From contig JAGAYS010000009.1 of assembly GCA_017940385.1 (NCBI GenBank), positions 1 to 64,000 of the forward strand: DNA of 64,000 bases, given 5' to 3'. A program made the position numbers and the translations under genes. Under the pieces are notes generated by a model that ran no database searches, was not told the origin of the DNA, and saw nothing but the letters and a program-made list of their open reading frames with translations. Of the stretch, positions 1 through 7,625 are shown one piece after another. Position 1 is the stretch's first letter. Each line of letters begins with the position of its first letter. The DNA comes from Ruminobacter sp. (GTDB lineage: Bacteria > Pseudomonadota > Gammaproteobacteria > Enterobacterales > Succinivibrionaceae).

Positions 1-267
1 AAGTTTACCTTTTGATTTTAGCTTATCAACAACTCTGGTTGTCTTTAATTTCTTGAGGATTGGATACTGATTCAGAAAATCCTCAGTCCATTCGATAGTA
101 CCGATTAGGTTACCGCCAATAATCTTACCAACGGTAACGGTTTTGCCCTTGACTCTGACAGACATGTGACGTACAGGATCCCAGGCGTTCTCATAAGAAC
201 AGACATAAGTATATTTACCATTTCTATTGAAAAGCAGAGGAGGAAGTTCAGGAGTATCAACAACCAT
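1..267 (-). CDS. N-terminal part of a probable transposase, cut by window edge
   Basis: An open frame starts with ATG at 267 and runs 89 codons off the left edge without a stop. The N-terminus has a tyrosine/aromatic-rich stretch (YTYVCSYENAWDP, about residues 20-32), a basic KGKTVTVGKIIGG segment and EWTEDFLNQYP. This pattern resembles the N-terminal region of IS1634/IS4-like DDE transposases, which open with a similar short beta-rich, Trp-Asp and lysine-rich module. No catalytic DDE residue can be seen because only the N-terminus is present. The short inverted boxes just upstream (279-306) fit an insertion-sequence end. The family assignment is from memory of the pattern and is uncertain; an unrelated hypothetical protein is possible. 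Confidence 0.45.
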   Translation of the reverse strand, partial: MVVDTPELPPLLFNRNGKYTYVCSYENAWDPVRHMSVRVKGKTVTVGKIIGGNLIGTIEWTEDFLNQYPILKKLKTTRVVDKLKSKGKL

Positions 268-278
268 AATTGTACCTA

Positions 279-306
279 TATAGTTACACGTGAGTATGTA
301 ACTATA
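279..306. repeat. Perfect 10-bp inverted repeat beside the transposase start
   Basis: TATAGTTACA at 279-288 and its exact reverse complement TGTAACTATA at 297-306 are separated by 8 bases. The core TGTAACTA occurs again in direct orientation at 370-377. Three copies of an 8-base box within 100 bases just upstream of a transposase start would fit transposase-binding sites or an element end, but the exact boundary and any target-site duplication cannot be defined from one end. Confidence 0.5.
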
Positions 307-322
307 ATAACACAAAAAACAA

Positions 323-350
323 AGGAAGTCTCTTATTTTTTGGACTTCCT
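323..350. repeat. 8-bp stem hairpin in spacer
   Basis: AGGAAGTC (323-330) and GACTTCCT (343-350) form an 8-bp stem around a 12-base T-rich loop. The U-run lies in the loop and not after the stem, so it does not look like a standard intrinsic terminator. It may be part of the insertion-sequence end or a relic of an interrupted unit. Confidence 0.35.
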
Positions 351-397
351 AATAAATTATTTTTGATAATGTAACTAGATATTCAAAGAATGGGTGA

Positions 398-431
398 TTA
401 AGGGAGGTCATTATGATCTCCCTTAATTTTT
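398..431 (+). terminator. Intrinsic terminator on the plus strand with no plus-strand gene before it
   Basis: TTAAGGGAG (398-406) pairs with CTCCCTTAA (418-426), continues inward (T408-A416, C409-G415, A410-T414) to a 3-base loop, and is followed by five T residues (427-431). This is a strong rho-independent terminator shape, yet no plus-strand gene precedes it in the window. It may be the remnant 3' end of a unit displaced by the neighbouring element. Confidence 0.6.
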
Positions 432-519
432 GTGCTTTGCGTAAGTTTACATCCGAAAAGTTCATGGGCCGCAGGTGCATTAAAGTTTATGAATGTCAGT
501 AAACACATTCGTGACAGAT

Positions 520-550
520 AAAAAGCAAGCCCTCAGTCAGAGGGCTTGCT
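520..550 (-). terminator. Terminator of the CBM48-like gene
   Basis: AGCAAGCCCTC (524-534) and GAGGGCTTGCT (540-550) form a perfect 11-bp stem with a 5-base loop. Read on the minus strand the stem is followed by a T-run (complement of A520-A524). It lies just past the stop codon at 585. Confidence 0.75.
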
Positions 551-584
551 GGAAGTGAGTGTATGTCAAAAAGTAATGATTATT

Positions 585-1040
585 TTACTTTTTCTTGGCA
601 GCGGCTGATTTTGCGGTCTTGGTTGCTTTGGCTGCTGTCTTTACAGCCTTAGGCTTGGCTGCTTTGGCCTTGGTTTCAGCTGCCGGTTTGGCTTTAGGTT
701 CGCTGAGTTCGGCAGACGGTTCAGGAATGGTAAATGCTGAGTTATCACCATTGAACGGATTAGGTACATAGAGCTCTGCTTCCCAGTCGTTGTCGTATTT
801 TTCTGAATTATCCGGCATGATGTACTGATATCTGTACTGGTAGGTTTTCTTCAGATTATCGTCCTTATTGACATCTACTGTTACGCTGAAAGTACCATTC
901 TTGTTCTTGGTCATGATGATAGGATCCCAAGAGTTGTGGTCGCATAACAGATTGATTTCATTTGCACCCTGAGCTGCTTCGACAGATATTTTAAAGGTTA
1001 CCTTGTATTTATCTTTAAATTCTTTTACGGTAGTGCTCAT
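585..1040 (-). CDS. Isoamylase early-set (CBM48-like) domain protein with Lys/Ala-rich tail
   Basis: A 151-residue soluble protein. Residues about 10-105 form an isoamylase N-terminal (early-set, CBM48-like) beta-sandwich: the NSWDP motif (36-40), the GTFSVTVDV strand and the hallmark NDWEAELYVPNPF (84-96) are seen in stand-alone glycogen/starch-binding modules. Residues 106-151 are a low-complexity tail of Lys, Ala, Pro and Thr resembling a histone H1-like or cell-wall-like tail, ending AAAKKK. The start at 1040 is chosen because an AGGAG ribosome site lies 9 bases upstream; an ATG 36 bases further up has none. There is no signal peptide, so it is probably cytoplasmic. A role in glycogen-granule binding is inferred from the fold and from glgC/glgA 8 kb away. 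Its own terminator and AT-rich flanks suggest a single-gene unit. Confidence 0.7.
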   Translation of the reverse strand: MSTTVKEFKDKYKVTFKISVEAAQGANEINLLCDHNSWDPIIMTKNKNGTFSVTVDVNKDDNLKKTYQYRYQYIMPDNSEKYDNDWEAELYVPNPFNGDNSAFTIPEPSAELSEPKAKPAAETKAKAAKPKAVKTAAKATKTAKSAAAKKK

Positions 1041-1340
1041 TAAAATTTCTCCTAATTTCAAAAATACACAATTCAATATCAGCTATTATTATTAGATTTT
1101 ATATTTCACACGGCTGAGTATATTTATAAAGATAAATAATAATAGAAAAATTGTATATCATTTATTCTTAAAAGTATGATTAATGCTAATAAATTGAGGT
1201 TTAAATGTTAAAATACATCAATAATACAAGCTGATTATTTATTAAATTATCAGTATTATTTATTTTTCATACAGTATAAAAAATACAACTGTTTAATAAA
1301 GGTTTACTAAACCGCTTTAAAAGTAATTTTTAATATGTAT
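1041..1340. other. AT-rich gene-free spacer
   Basis: About 300 bases of very AT-rich sequence between two minus-strand genes. It must carry the promoter of the CBM48-like gene, but no hexamer pair stands out. No terminator hairpin after mutH was recognised and no coding frame is credible. Confidence 0.5.
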
Positions 1341-1967
1341 TTATGATAAATCAGACAAAAAATTATTGATTATTTCGGACGTAAATTTTTTTCTCAGATA
1401 GAACCCGTACTGGTAATTGTTTTTACTTCCCCCGCACGGAGCAAGAAGCACGTTTTCGCCAATGTCTGAGGATATTTTATCGATACCGTTGACGGTCACG
1501 AATTCCATTATTTCCTCCCACTCATTGCGCAGAATGCCGTATTGACGTTCATCCGGCTTCCACAGAAATGCGGCTCCGAAGTGTCTTTCGCATAACGGTA
1601 TTGACGTGTCTCCCTCAACCGGCAGCCACAGGACCTGTTTTATTTTGTTATAAAAGTTTGAGTTTTCAAAAGTTTGGTTGCGGATGTGTCTGTGTTCAAG
1701 AATGCATACGTGCGTATTTTGTGCAGGTCTGCAGTTTTTCAGGATCGGAATGGTCTTCAGTTCCACGTTCAGGTTTATGAAATCCTGAACCGGTTTTGCA
1801 CCAGCCGTTGCCCCCAGGGCAATTTCCGCAAGCTGACCGACAAAACCCTTGGCGTACCTTGAATTGACAGGGAGCGGGATGTGAAGCATGGATGCAAGTT
1901 CTCCAACGGTAATCCCGTTAAGAGCCCGGGATCTCATCATTAGTTCGTTCATGCTTAGGGGGAACAT
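1341..1967 (-). CDS. mutH: DNA mismatch repair endonuclease MutH
   Basis: MutH nicks the unmethylated strand at hemimethylated GATC sites after activation by MutS-MutL. The 208-residue protein is close to the family length (E. coli 229). The catalytic D-E-K triad is visible in the segment around 57-73: AGAKPVQDF then VELKTIP, giving Asp62, Glu69 and Lys71, equivalent to D70/E77/K79 of E. coli. The C-terminal GFYLRKKFTSEII matches the DNA-binding/C-terminal arm. AAAGGA precedes the ATG at 1967. It is divergent from rppH, the conserved gammaproteobacterial arrangement. Presence of MutH implies a Dam-directed repair system elsewhere in the genome. Confidence 0.95.
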   Translation of the reverse strand: MFPLSMNELMMRSRALNGITVGELASMLHIPLPVNSRYAKGFVGQLAEIALGATAGAKPVQDFINLNVELKTIPILKNCRPAQNTHVCILEHRHIRNQTFENSNFYNKIKQVLWLPVEGDTSIPLCERHFGAAFLWKPDERQYGILRNEWEEIMEFVTVNGIDKISSDIGENVLLAPCGGSKNNYQYGFYLRKKFTSEIINNFLSDLS

Positions 1968-2094
1968 ATTAAATCCTTTCCGGTATAAGGTGTAGAGCTG
2001 ACTGACATGATTCGGAATTAATTATAAACAATTTTATTTGCCTGTATTCATCCCTCAAAAACAAAGGTTAAAGATATGTGATGTCCTGTATATG

Positions 2095-2103
2095 TGTTAG
2101 AAT
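2095..2103 (+). promoter_or_regulatory. Extended -10 promoter candidate for rppH-ptsP
   Basis: TGT-TAGAAT (TG at 2095-2096, hexamer 2098-2103) is an extended -10 element with 5 of 6 hexamer matches, placing a start near 2110, about 35 bases before the rppH start. No good -35 is seen at the normal distance, which extended -10 promoters tolerate. Confidence 0.4.
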
Positions 2104-2143
2104 GAAAATAGCATCGGATGTCATTGTATTTTGAGGTGTAAAA

Positions 2144-2734
2144 GTGATTTACGGCGACGGTTTCAGGCCCAATGTCGGCATTGTAATATGCAATCAGCAT
2201 GGACAGGTTTTGTGGGCACGCCGTATTGGACAGAATTCATGGCAGTTCCCTCAGGGCGGAATAAATGCGGGAGAATCACCCGTTCAGGCCATGTATCGTG
2301 AACTGAATGAGGAACTCGGTCTTGTTAAAAGTGATGTTACCATTCTGCAGATTTCGAAAACATGGCATAAATATCAGCTTCCTCAGAGACTGGTAAGATG
2401 GAACGAAAGACCGGTGTGTCTCGGTCAGCGTCAGAAATGGTTTCTGCTTCGCCTGTGTGATCATGCTGAAGATAAAATCAAATTCAATTTATCAGGTGTG
2501 CCTGAATTTGACAACTGGCGCTGGGTGAGTTACTGGTATCCCGTCAGACAGGTTATTTCATTCAAACGGGACGTTTACAGGAAAATTCTGAAGGAGTTTT
2601 CCGAATCGGCGCTTTTCGCTCAGGAAAGGACAGATGGTGAACTTCCGTCATCGGACGAGTCTGGTAAGGTTTTTGGAAAGAAGAACTGGAAAGGCAGACA
2701 GGTTCAGCAACGCCATAACGTAAGGAGAAAATAA
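2144..2734 (+). CDS. rppH: RNA pyrophosphohydrolase RppH (Nudix)
   Basis: Removes pyrophosphate from 5'-triphosphorylated mRNA, which triggers RNase E-dependent decay. The full Nudix box (G-x5-E-x7-REL-x-EE-x-G-L) is at residues 38-60 and the [10 protein letters not shown] opening, RLVRW and [12 protein letters not shown] blocks are characteristic of RppH. The start codon is GTG at 2144 with GAGGTG upstream. The product is 196 residues; the C-terminal ~35 residues are basic and extend past the E. coli protein (176). The stop overlaps the ptsP start (TAATG), so the two are co-transcribed, as in other gammaproteobacteria. An mRNA-decay partner, RNase G, is encoded at 34.8 kb. Confidence 0.96.
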   Translation: MIYGDGFRPNVGIVICNQHGQVLWARRIGQNSWQFPQGGINAGESPVQAMYRELNEELGLVKSDVTILQISKTWHKYQLPQRLVRWNERPVCLGQRQKWFLLRLCDHAEDKIKFNLSGVPEFDNWRWVSYWYPVRQVISFKRDVYRKILKEFSESALFAQERTDGELPSSDESGKVFGKKNWKGRQVQQRHNVRRK

Positions 2735-4977
2735 TGCTTACAAAATTAAGAACGATTGTTGAAGCTTTTTTGAACGAAAAAGATTTGAACAAGGCCCTGA
2801 AGCTGGTGGTTGTCAAAACACGCGAAGCACTTGGTGTTGACTGCTGTTCCATTTACATGGCCGATCATACAAGAGGCCGTTTCAGACTTGTGGCGACGGA
2901 CGGGTTGAACAATGATTCTGAAGGTAAGGTAACACTGCGTTTCGGGGAAGGACTGGTAGGGCTTGTAGGAAAGAAGAATACCATACTGAATCTTGCGAAT
3001 GCGCAGGAGCATCCGAATTTCAAATATATTCCGGAAATTGGCGAGGAGGAATTTAAGTCGTTTCTCGGAGTGCCGATTAACTACAATGATTTAAATCTTG
3101 GCGTACTGATAATTCAGCAGAAAGATTCCAGACAGTTTGATGAAATTGAAGAATCATTTCTCGTGTCACTGTCTGCGCACCTGTCATCAACCATGTATAT
3201 TGCAGGTCAGAAGGCTGATGTTGCAAACAATTCAGAACCTGTTAAATGCACGTTCGGTTCCGGCGGCATAGCCATAGCACGCGGCTGGGTATGGCAGCCT
3301 CACATGGAACTTGAGCAGGTTCTTCTGAAAAAGAACAATGATCGCGAAACCCAGGTTGAGCTGTTTCATCAGGCTCTTTTCCAGTTACAGCTTGACATAG
3401 ATTCTCTGACACTGAAGGTTAACGATAATCTGAAGAACGGAGACATGTCCAACGTGTTTGATTCATATCAGGACATTATCGAGAACAGTGATTTCAGCAA
3501 TAAGATTGATGCCAAGATTTATGATGAGGGATGGTCGGCGTCATCAGCAGTAAAACTAATTGCTGAGGAGATGATTTCCGACTGCAATGCCCAGAACAAG
3601 AAGGAACTGTCTCTTGCCATACGTGATTTGTCACAGAGACTGCTGTCCAGACTTGCTCACAGCTATTTGGAGGAATTTGCTTTTTCAGAGCCGGTTATTC
3701 TGCTGGCAGAAGAGATAACCGCGGCATTAATTGCCGAACTTCCGCGAGAAAGAATAGCAGGTATCATTTCACTTAAAGGCAGCGCAAATTCCATTGCCGC
3801 AATTCTTGCCAAAAATATGAATATCCCGACCCTCATGGGTGTTGATCTGCCTTTGTCAAAGCTTGACAGACACCTGTTCATTCTGGACGGCAACCGTGAG
3901 GAGCTCTTTGTGGATCCTCCGGTCGGAGTAATTACCGAATATAGAGGCAACATTCTGAAGGATGAAGAAAATACCAGACTCTTTACCGCTGAGCAGAACG
4001 AGCCGGCAGTAACTTCAGACGGGGTCAAGATCAATGTCGAACTGAATGCGGGATTAAATTTTGATAAGGAATCCGAGGCCGTGCTGTCCATGATTGACGG
4101 CGTAGGTCTTTATCGAACTGAAGTTGAATTCATGATGCACAACACGTTCCCTACGGAACTTGAAGAATGTATTCACTATGAGGAATTTCTCAAGAGTTTT
4201 GCCTCAACCAGAGTACGAATGAGAACTATGGATGTGGGCGGTGACAAGCCTCTTCCTTACATGCCGTTTCACGAAGCCAATCCTTTTCTCGGCTGGCGCG
4301 GTATCCGTATAAGCCTGGACAAGCCTGATCTTCTTCGTACTCAGTTCAGGGCCATGCTTAAGGCAAACAGAAAATATGAAAACCTGGAAATCATGCTGCC
4401 AATGATCTCCAGTCTTGAGGAAGTAATCAGAAGCAAGGAAATTCTGGATCAGGCGTATAAGGAAATCTGTGAGGAATACAGCTCCGTTGTTGCCTATCCA
4501 AAACTTGGGGCCATGATAGAGGTTCCTGCGACAATGTTTCTTTTGGAGGATCTGGCAGAGCATCTGGATTTCTTCTCCATAGGCAGTAACGACCTTACCC
4601 AATACACTCTGGCGGTAGACAGAAACAACCCGTATGTGGCAAAGCTTTATGATTGCTTTAATCCGGCGATGGTGAGAGTATTGTGGCGACTGTACCGCAT
4701 ATGCGTTCAGGAACTGAACCGACCTCTGGCAATGTGCGGTGAAATGGCCGGGGATCCTCTAGGAGCCATACTGCTGATTTCAATGGGTTATCGTGAATTA
4801 AGCATGAACTACACTGAAATAGCCAGAATAAAGTATATTCTCCGCAGGGTTGATACGACAGAGCTTTCTGAAATCTTTAAAAAAGCCATTAAGCTGTCGG
4901 ATACGGCCGCGATAAGGGAAATGTACGTAAACTATCTCAGGGATAAGGGTCTTGCTGACATCCTGAATATTAAATAA
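2734..4977 (+). CDS. ptsP: PtsP / enzyme I-Ntr homologue lacking the phospho-accepting histidine
   Basis: Normally PtsP takes phosphate from PEP on a histidine and passes it to NPr in the nitrogen-related PTS. The 747-residue protein has a GAF domain (about 17-160), a linker, the swivelling phosphohistidine domain (about 300-400) and the PEP-binding TIM barrel (about 410-740). The barrel is intact: GLYRTEVEFM, DVGGDKPLPYMP, GWRGIRI, GSNDLTQY and the catalytic Cys668 in MCGEMAGDP. In the swivelling domain, however, the family motif with SANSH reads SANSI: codon ATT at 3793-3795 gives Ile354 where E. coli has His356, and no other histidine is close. The surrounding residues are conserved. As written the protein cannot carry the usual phosphohistidine, so it may be a PEP/GAF-ligand sensor or a degenerate remnant; a sequencing error would also explain it. 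AAGGAG precedes the start; no NPr gene is nearby. Confidence 0.93.
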   Translation: MLTKLRTIVEAFLNEKDLNKALKLVVVKTREALGVDCCSIYMADHTRGRFRLVATDGLNNDSEGKVTLRFGEGLVGLVGKKNTILNLANAQEHPNFKYIPEIGEEEFKSFLGVPINYNDLNLGVLIIQQKDSRQFDEIEESFLVSLSAHLSSTMYIAGQKADVANNSEPVKCTFGSGGIAIARGWVWQPHMELEQVLLKKNNDRETQVELFHQALFQLQLDIDSLTLKVNDNLKNGDMSNVFDSYQDIIENSDFSNKIDAKIYDEGWSASSAVKLIAEEMISDCNAQNKKELSLAIRDLSQRLLSRLAHSYLEEFAFSEPVILLAEEITAALIAELPRERIAGIISLKGSANSIAAILAKNMNIPTLMGVDLPLSKLDRHLFILDGNREELFVDPPVGVITEYRGNILKDEENTRLFTAEQNEPAVTSDGVKINVELNAGLNFDKESEAVLSMIDGVGLYRTEVEFMMHNTFPTELEECIHYEEFLKSFASTRVRMRTMDVGGDKPLPYMPFHEANPFLGWRGIRISLDKPDLLRTQFRAMLKANRKYENLEIMLPMISSLEEVIRSKEILDQAYKEICEEYSSVVAYPKLGAMIEVPATMFLLEDLAEHLDFFSIGSNDLTQYTLAVDRNNPYVAKLYDCFNPAMVRVLWRLYRICVQELNRPLAMCGEMAGDPLGAILLISMGYRELSMNYTEIARIKYILRRVDTTELSEIFKKAIKLSDTAAIREMYVNYLRDKGLADILNIK

Positions 4978-4995
4978 TTAAGTTTTTTGGAATAG

Positions 4996-5020
4996 AAATG
5001 CAGTCACGGTGACTGCATTT
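4996..5020 (+). terminator. Hairpin between ptsP and thyA
   Basis: AAATGCAGTCAC (4996-5007) is complementary to GTGACTGCATTT (5009-5020). The stem of up to 12 bp has a very tight turn and is followed, after a short gap, by TTTTT near 5031. It could end the rppH-ptsP unit or only reduce read-through into thyA, which starts 18 bases later. Confidence 0.45.
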
Positions 5021-5037
5021 CATATAGGGTTTTTCGG

Positions 5038-5832
5038 ATGAAAAAGTATTTAGATTTATTGCAGCATATACTTGATAACGGAACTGTAAAAACTGACAGA
5101 ACCGGTACGGGCACAAAATCTGTGTTTGGCTATCAGATGCGTTTTAACATGCAGGAAGGTTTCCCTCTTCTTACAACGAAAAAGTGTCACACAAGATCCA
5201 TAATACATGAACTTCTGTGGTTTCTTAATGGAGATACAAACATAAAGTATCTTCATGACAACAAGGTTACGATATGGGATGAATGGGCGGATGAAAATGG
5301 CGATCTGGGACCTGTATACGGTTATCAGTGGCGTTCCTGGCCTACTCCCGACGGCAGACACATTGATCAGATTTCCAATGTGATTAACCAGATAAAGAAT
5401 ACTCCTGACAGCAGACGCATGATTGTATCAGCATGGAATGTATCATGTATCGATGAAATGAAACTTCCGCCGTGCCATGCTCTCTTTCAGTTCTATGTGG
5501 CTGACGGGAAACTGAGTCTTCAGCTTTATCAGCGCAGCTGTGACACATTCCTCGGACTGCCTTTTAATATTGCAAGTTACTCCATGCTTCTCCACATGGT
5601 TGCCCAACAGTGCAATCTTATTCCGTATGAGTTTATATGGACTGGCGGCGACGTTCATTTGTACCTTAATCATTTTGAACAGGCAAAAGAACAGCTTTCG
5701 AGAGAGCCAAGGGCTTTGCCGACTTTAAGATTTGCCAGAAAGCCGGATTCAATTTTTGACTATAAGTTTGAAGATTTTATTATTGAGGGATATGACCCGT
5801 ATCCTGTAATAAAAGCTCCAATTGCCGTATAG
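5038..5832 (+). CDS. thyA: Thymidylate synthase ThyA
   Basis: Converts dUMP to dTMP using methylenetetrahydrofolate. The 264-residue length equals the E. coli enzyme. The catalytic Cys146 lies in [12 protein letters not shown], followed by the QRSCD phosphate-binding arginine and the [10 protein letters not shown] nucleotide pocket; RTGTGT near residue 21 is the substrate phosphate loop. In many gammaproteobacteria lgt sits between ptsP and thyA; here it is absent and only a 60-base spacer with a hairpin separates them. The next gene, sdhE, begins 14 bases after the stop, so thyA-sdhE-srmB probably form one transcript. Confidence 0.97.
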   Translation: MKKYLDLLQHILDNGTVKTDRTGTGTKSVFGYQMRFNMQEGFPLLTTKKCHTRSIIHELLWFLNGDTNIKYLHDNKVTIWDEWADENGDLGPVYGYQWRSWPTPDGRHIDQISNVINQIKNTPDSRRMIVSAWNVSCIDEMKLPPCHALFQFYVADGKLSLQLYQRSCDTFLGLPFNIASYSMLLHMVAQQCNLIPYEFIWTGGDVHLYLNHFEQAKEQLSREPRALPTLRFARKPDSIFDYKFEDFIIEGYDPYPVIKAPIAV

Positions 5833-5845
5833 CGGAGGTTGTGTG

Positions 5846-6118
5846 ATGAAAACAGAATCTCAATGGGACTCTTTGAAATGGAAATCCCGTCGTGGCATGA
5901 AGGAACTTGATTTGATGCTTGAACCGTATGTTAATGAGTATCTTCCAAAGGCTTCAGATCAGGAATTTGATGAATACAATTCCTTTCTTGACTGTACGGA
6001 TCTGGAATTGGTTCGTTATCTGCTGAGAAGACAGAAGCCTGTTGATCCGCTGATTATAAAAGTGGTAGATTCCATCATTGGTTATCATGAAAAGTTATTA
6101 AAGGGAAATGTGGATTAA
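5846..6118 (+). CDS. sdhE: FAD assembly factor SdhE
   Basis: SdhE promotes covalent attachment of FAD to the flavoprotein subunits of succinate dehydrogenase and fumarate reductase. The 90-residue protein shows the signature RRGMKELD (the RGxxE motif needed for flavinylation) near residues 14-21 and the helical core with YNSFLDCTDLELVRYLL. The start at 5846 is preferred because GGAGG lies upstream; a frame extending 8 codons further up overlaps the thyA stop. It is 2 bases from srmB. In a fumarate-reducing organism the expected client would be FrdA; that is inference. Confidence 0.9.
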   Translation: MKTESQWDSLKWKSRRGMKELDLMLEPYVNEYLPKASDQEFDEYNSFLDCTDLELVRYLLRRQKPVDPLIIKVVDSIIGYHEKLLKGNVD

Positions 6119-6120
6119 AG

Positions 6121-7470
6121 ATGGAATTTTCTGAATTAGAGTTGGATGACAGATTACTTAAAGTTGTGGATGAACAGGGGTTCCGCAGGCCTACAATTGT
6201 GCAGCAGGAAGTCATTCCTAATGCACTGTCAGGGTTCGACATTCTCGCGGATGCTCCAACCGGTACGGGCAAGACTGCTGCCTATGTTCTGCCATGTCTG
6301 CAGCACATTATTGATTTTTCAAATAAAAAGCACAGTCTCAGCCGTATTCTGGTTTTGACCCCAACCCGTGAACTGGCTTTACAGGTGCATGAACAGGTTA
6401 AGCTCTTCAGCAAGTATCTTCCGCGGGTAACGTCATGTACCGTTATCGGCGGGGTTGATCATGAGGAACAGCTTCCGGATCTGAGCCAGAGAACCGACAT
6501 TGTAATTGCCACACCGGGGCGACTGCTTGAATATCTTAAGAAAAAGATGTTTGACATTAAGGGGGTTGAGATTTTGGTTCTTGATGAAGCTGACAGAATG
6601 CTGGACATGGGGTTTTATGATGATGTCGTAAGCATTTCCAAATCAGCCAGCAGAAGGGAGCAGACATTCCTTTTTTCCGCCACTCTTGAAGGAAATCTTC
6701 TATCAAAATTTGCCAATGAGGTATTAGAGAACCCTGTTGAAATCCACGTTGATTCACCACGTTCAGAGAAGAAAAAGATAGTCCAGTACAAGATATTTGC
6801 GGACAGCCTCGAGCATAAGTTACAGCTGCTTAAGAACCTTCTTCAGAATGAAAAAATATCCAAGCCGATTGTTTTTGTAAAAACCCGCGAGCGTTTGCAG
6901 GAATTGGTACAGGAGCTTGATAAGGCAGGCATAAAGTTTGCCTATATTCGGGGAGAGATGGATCAGAGCAGACGTATTGCCGCGCTGGAAAAATTTATAT
7001 CCAATGAGGTACATATTCTGCTGGCAACTGACGTGGCCGCGAGAGGCATTGATGTTTCAGATATTTCGCATGTAATAAATTTTGACATGCCAAGAAGTGC
7101 TGACATATACGTTCATCGTATTGGACGTACCGCAAGAGCCGGCAGAAAGGGCGTGGCTATTAATCTTGTTGAAGCTCATGACGTTCCGGTTCTGGGAAAG
7201 ATTGAGAGATACACTGGAGAGAAGATAACCCTGAGGGTAATCGAGGGGTTGAAGGCTCAGAACAAGATGGCTGACTTTACCAAAAAGAAAAAGAAAAATG
7301 ATCAAGCCAGGGACGAAAAGATCGAGGGTAAGGAAAAGCACGTCAAAAAGAGAGAAAGAGACCAGAAAAACAAGGGTAAGCCCGACTTCCTTGAAAAGAA
7401 GCGCCGGAAGCTTCTGAGTCAGGGACTTAGTCCTGAGGAAGTCGAAGCCAGACTGAGTGTTAAATCTTAG
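6121..7470 (+). CDS. srmB: DEAD-box RNA helicase SrmB
   Basis: An ATP-dependent RNA helicase that helps early 50S ribosomal subunit assembly. Of 449 residues, the core holds the Q motif, motif I APTGTGKT (45-52), PTRELALQ (81-88), motif II DEAD (155-158), SAT (186-188) and the C-terminal HRIGRTARAG block. The N-terminus FSELELDD is close to E. coli SrmB and the last ~75 residues form a Lys/Arg/Glu-rich tail typical of SrmB, so SrmB is preferred over RhlE or DeaD. It starts 2 bases after sdhE. Its position after thyA-sdhE is not the usual enterobacterial location. Confidence 0.9.
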   Translation: MEFSELELDDRLLKVVDEQGFRRPTIVQQEVIPNALSGFDILADAPTGTGKTAAYVLPCLQHIIDFSNKKHSLSRILVLTPTRELALQVHEQVKLFSKYLPRVTSCTVIGGVDHEEQLPDLSQRTDIVIATPGRLLEYLKKKMFDIKGVEILVLDEADRMLDMGFYDDVVSISKSASRREQTFLFSATLEGNLLSKFANEVLENPVEIHVDSPRSEKKKIVQYKIFADSLEHKLQLLKNLLQNEKISKPIVFVKTRERLQELVQELDKAGIKFAYIRGEMDQSRRIAALEKFISNEVHILLATDVAARGIDVSDISHVINFDMPRSADIYVHRIGRTARAGRKGVAINLVEAHDVPVLGKIERYTGEKITLRVIEGLKAQNKMADFTKKKKKNDQARDEKIEGKEKHVKKRERDQKNKGKPDFLEKKRRKLLSQGLSPEEVEARLSVKS

Positions 7471-7506
7471 GAATATCCCTGTTCATTCGGCAGTTGTTAT
7501 TGAAAC

Positions 7507-7566
7507 AATCCGTTACTGTATGATGTACGGTCCTGTTAAGGAGTCATCAAAGTAACGGATTTTTTA
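7507..7566 (+). terminator. Terminator after srmB
   Basis: AATCCGTTACT (7507-7517) pairs perfectly with AGTAACGGATT (7551-7561), followed by a T-run to 7565. The 33-base loop is long, but the perfect 11-bp stem with a T-run just after the operon is convincing. Confidence 0.6.
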
Positions 7567-7583
7567 ATTATTGACGGTCCTAT

Positions 7584-7601
7584 TCGGGGCGGAAGCCCCG
7601 A
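7584..7601. terminator. GC-rich hairpin between convergent genes
   Basis: TCGGGGC (7584-7590) and GCCCCGA (7595-7601) with a GGAA tetraloop form a compact stem just before the 3' end of the minus-strand membrane-protein gene. A T-run is not immediately adjacent on either strand, so it may be an RNA 3'-end stabiliser instead of a terminator. Confidence 0.4.
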
Positions 7602-7625
7602 TGTCGGTTAATATGGTTCGTATTT

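Larger units (their letters stand above)
268..584. other. Gene-free spacer between the transposase fragment and the CBM48-like gene
   Basis: This spacer holds the TAGTTACA/TGTAACTA boxes (281-288, 297-304, 370-377), a T-loop hairpin (323-350), the orphan plus-strand terminator (398-431), a small GAATGT/ACATTC palindrome (491-510) and the minus-strand terminator of the next gene (520-550). No convincing coding region was seen on either strand. Confidence 0.6.

Noticed and set aside
166..366. Plus-strand frame of 66 codons antisense to the transposase fragment
   Set aside because: No ribosome site, overlaps the boxes and the better minus-strand frame.
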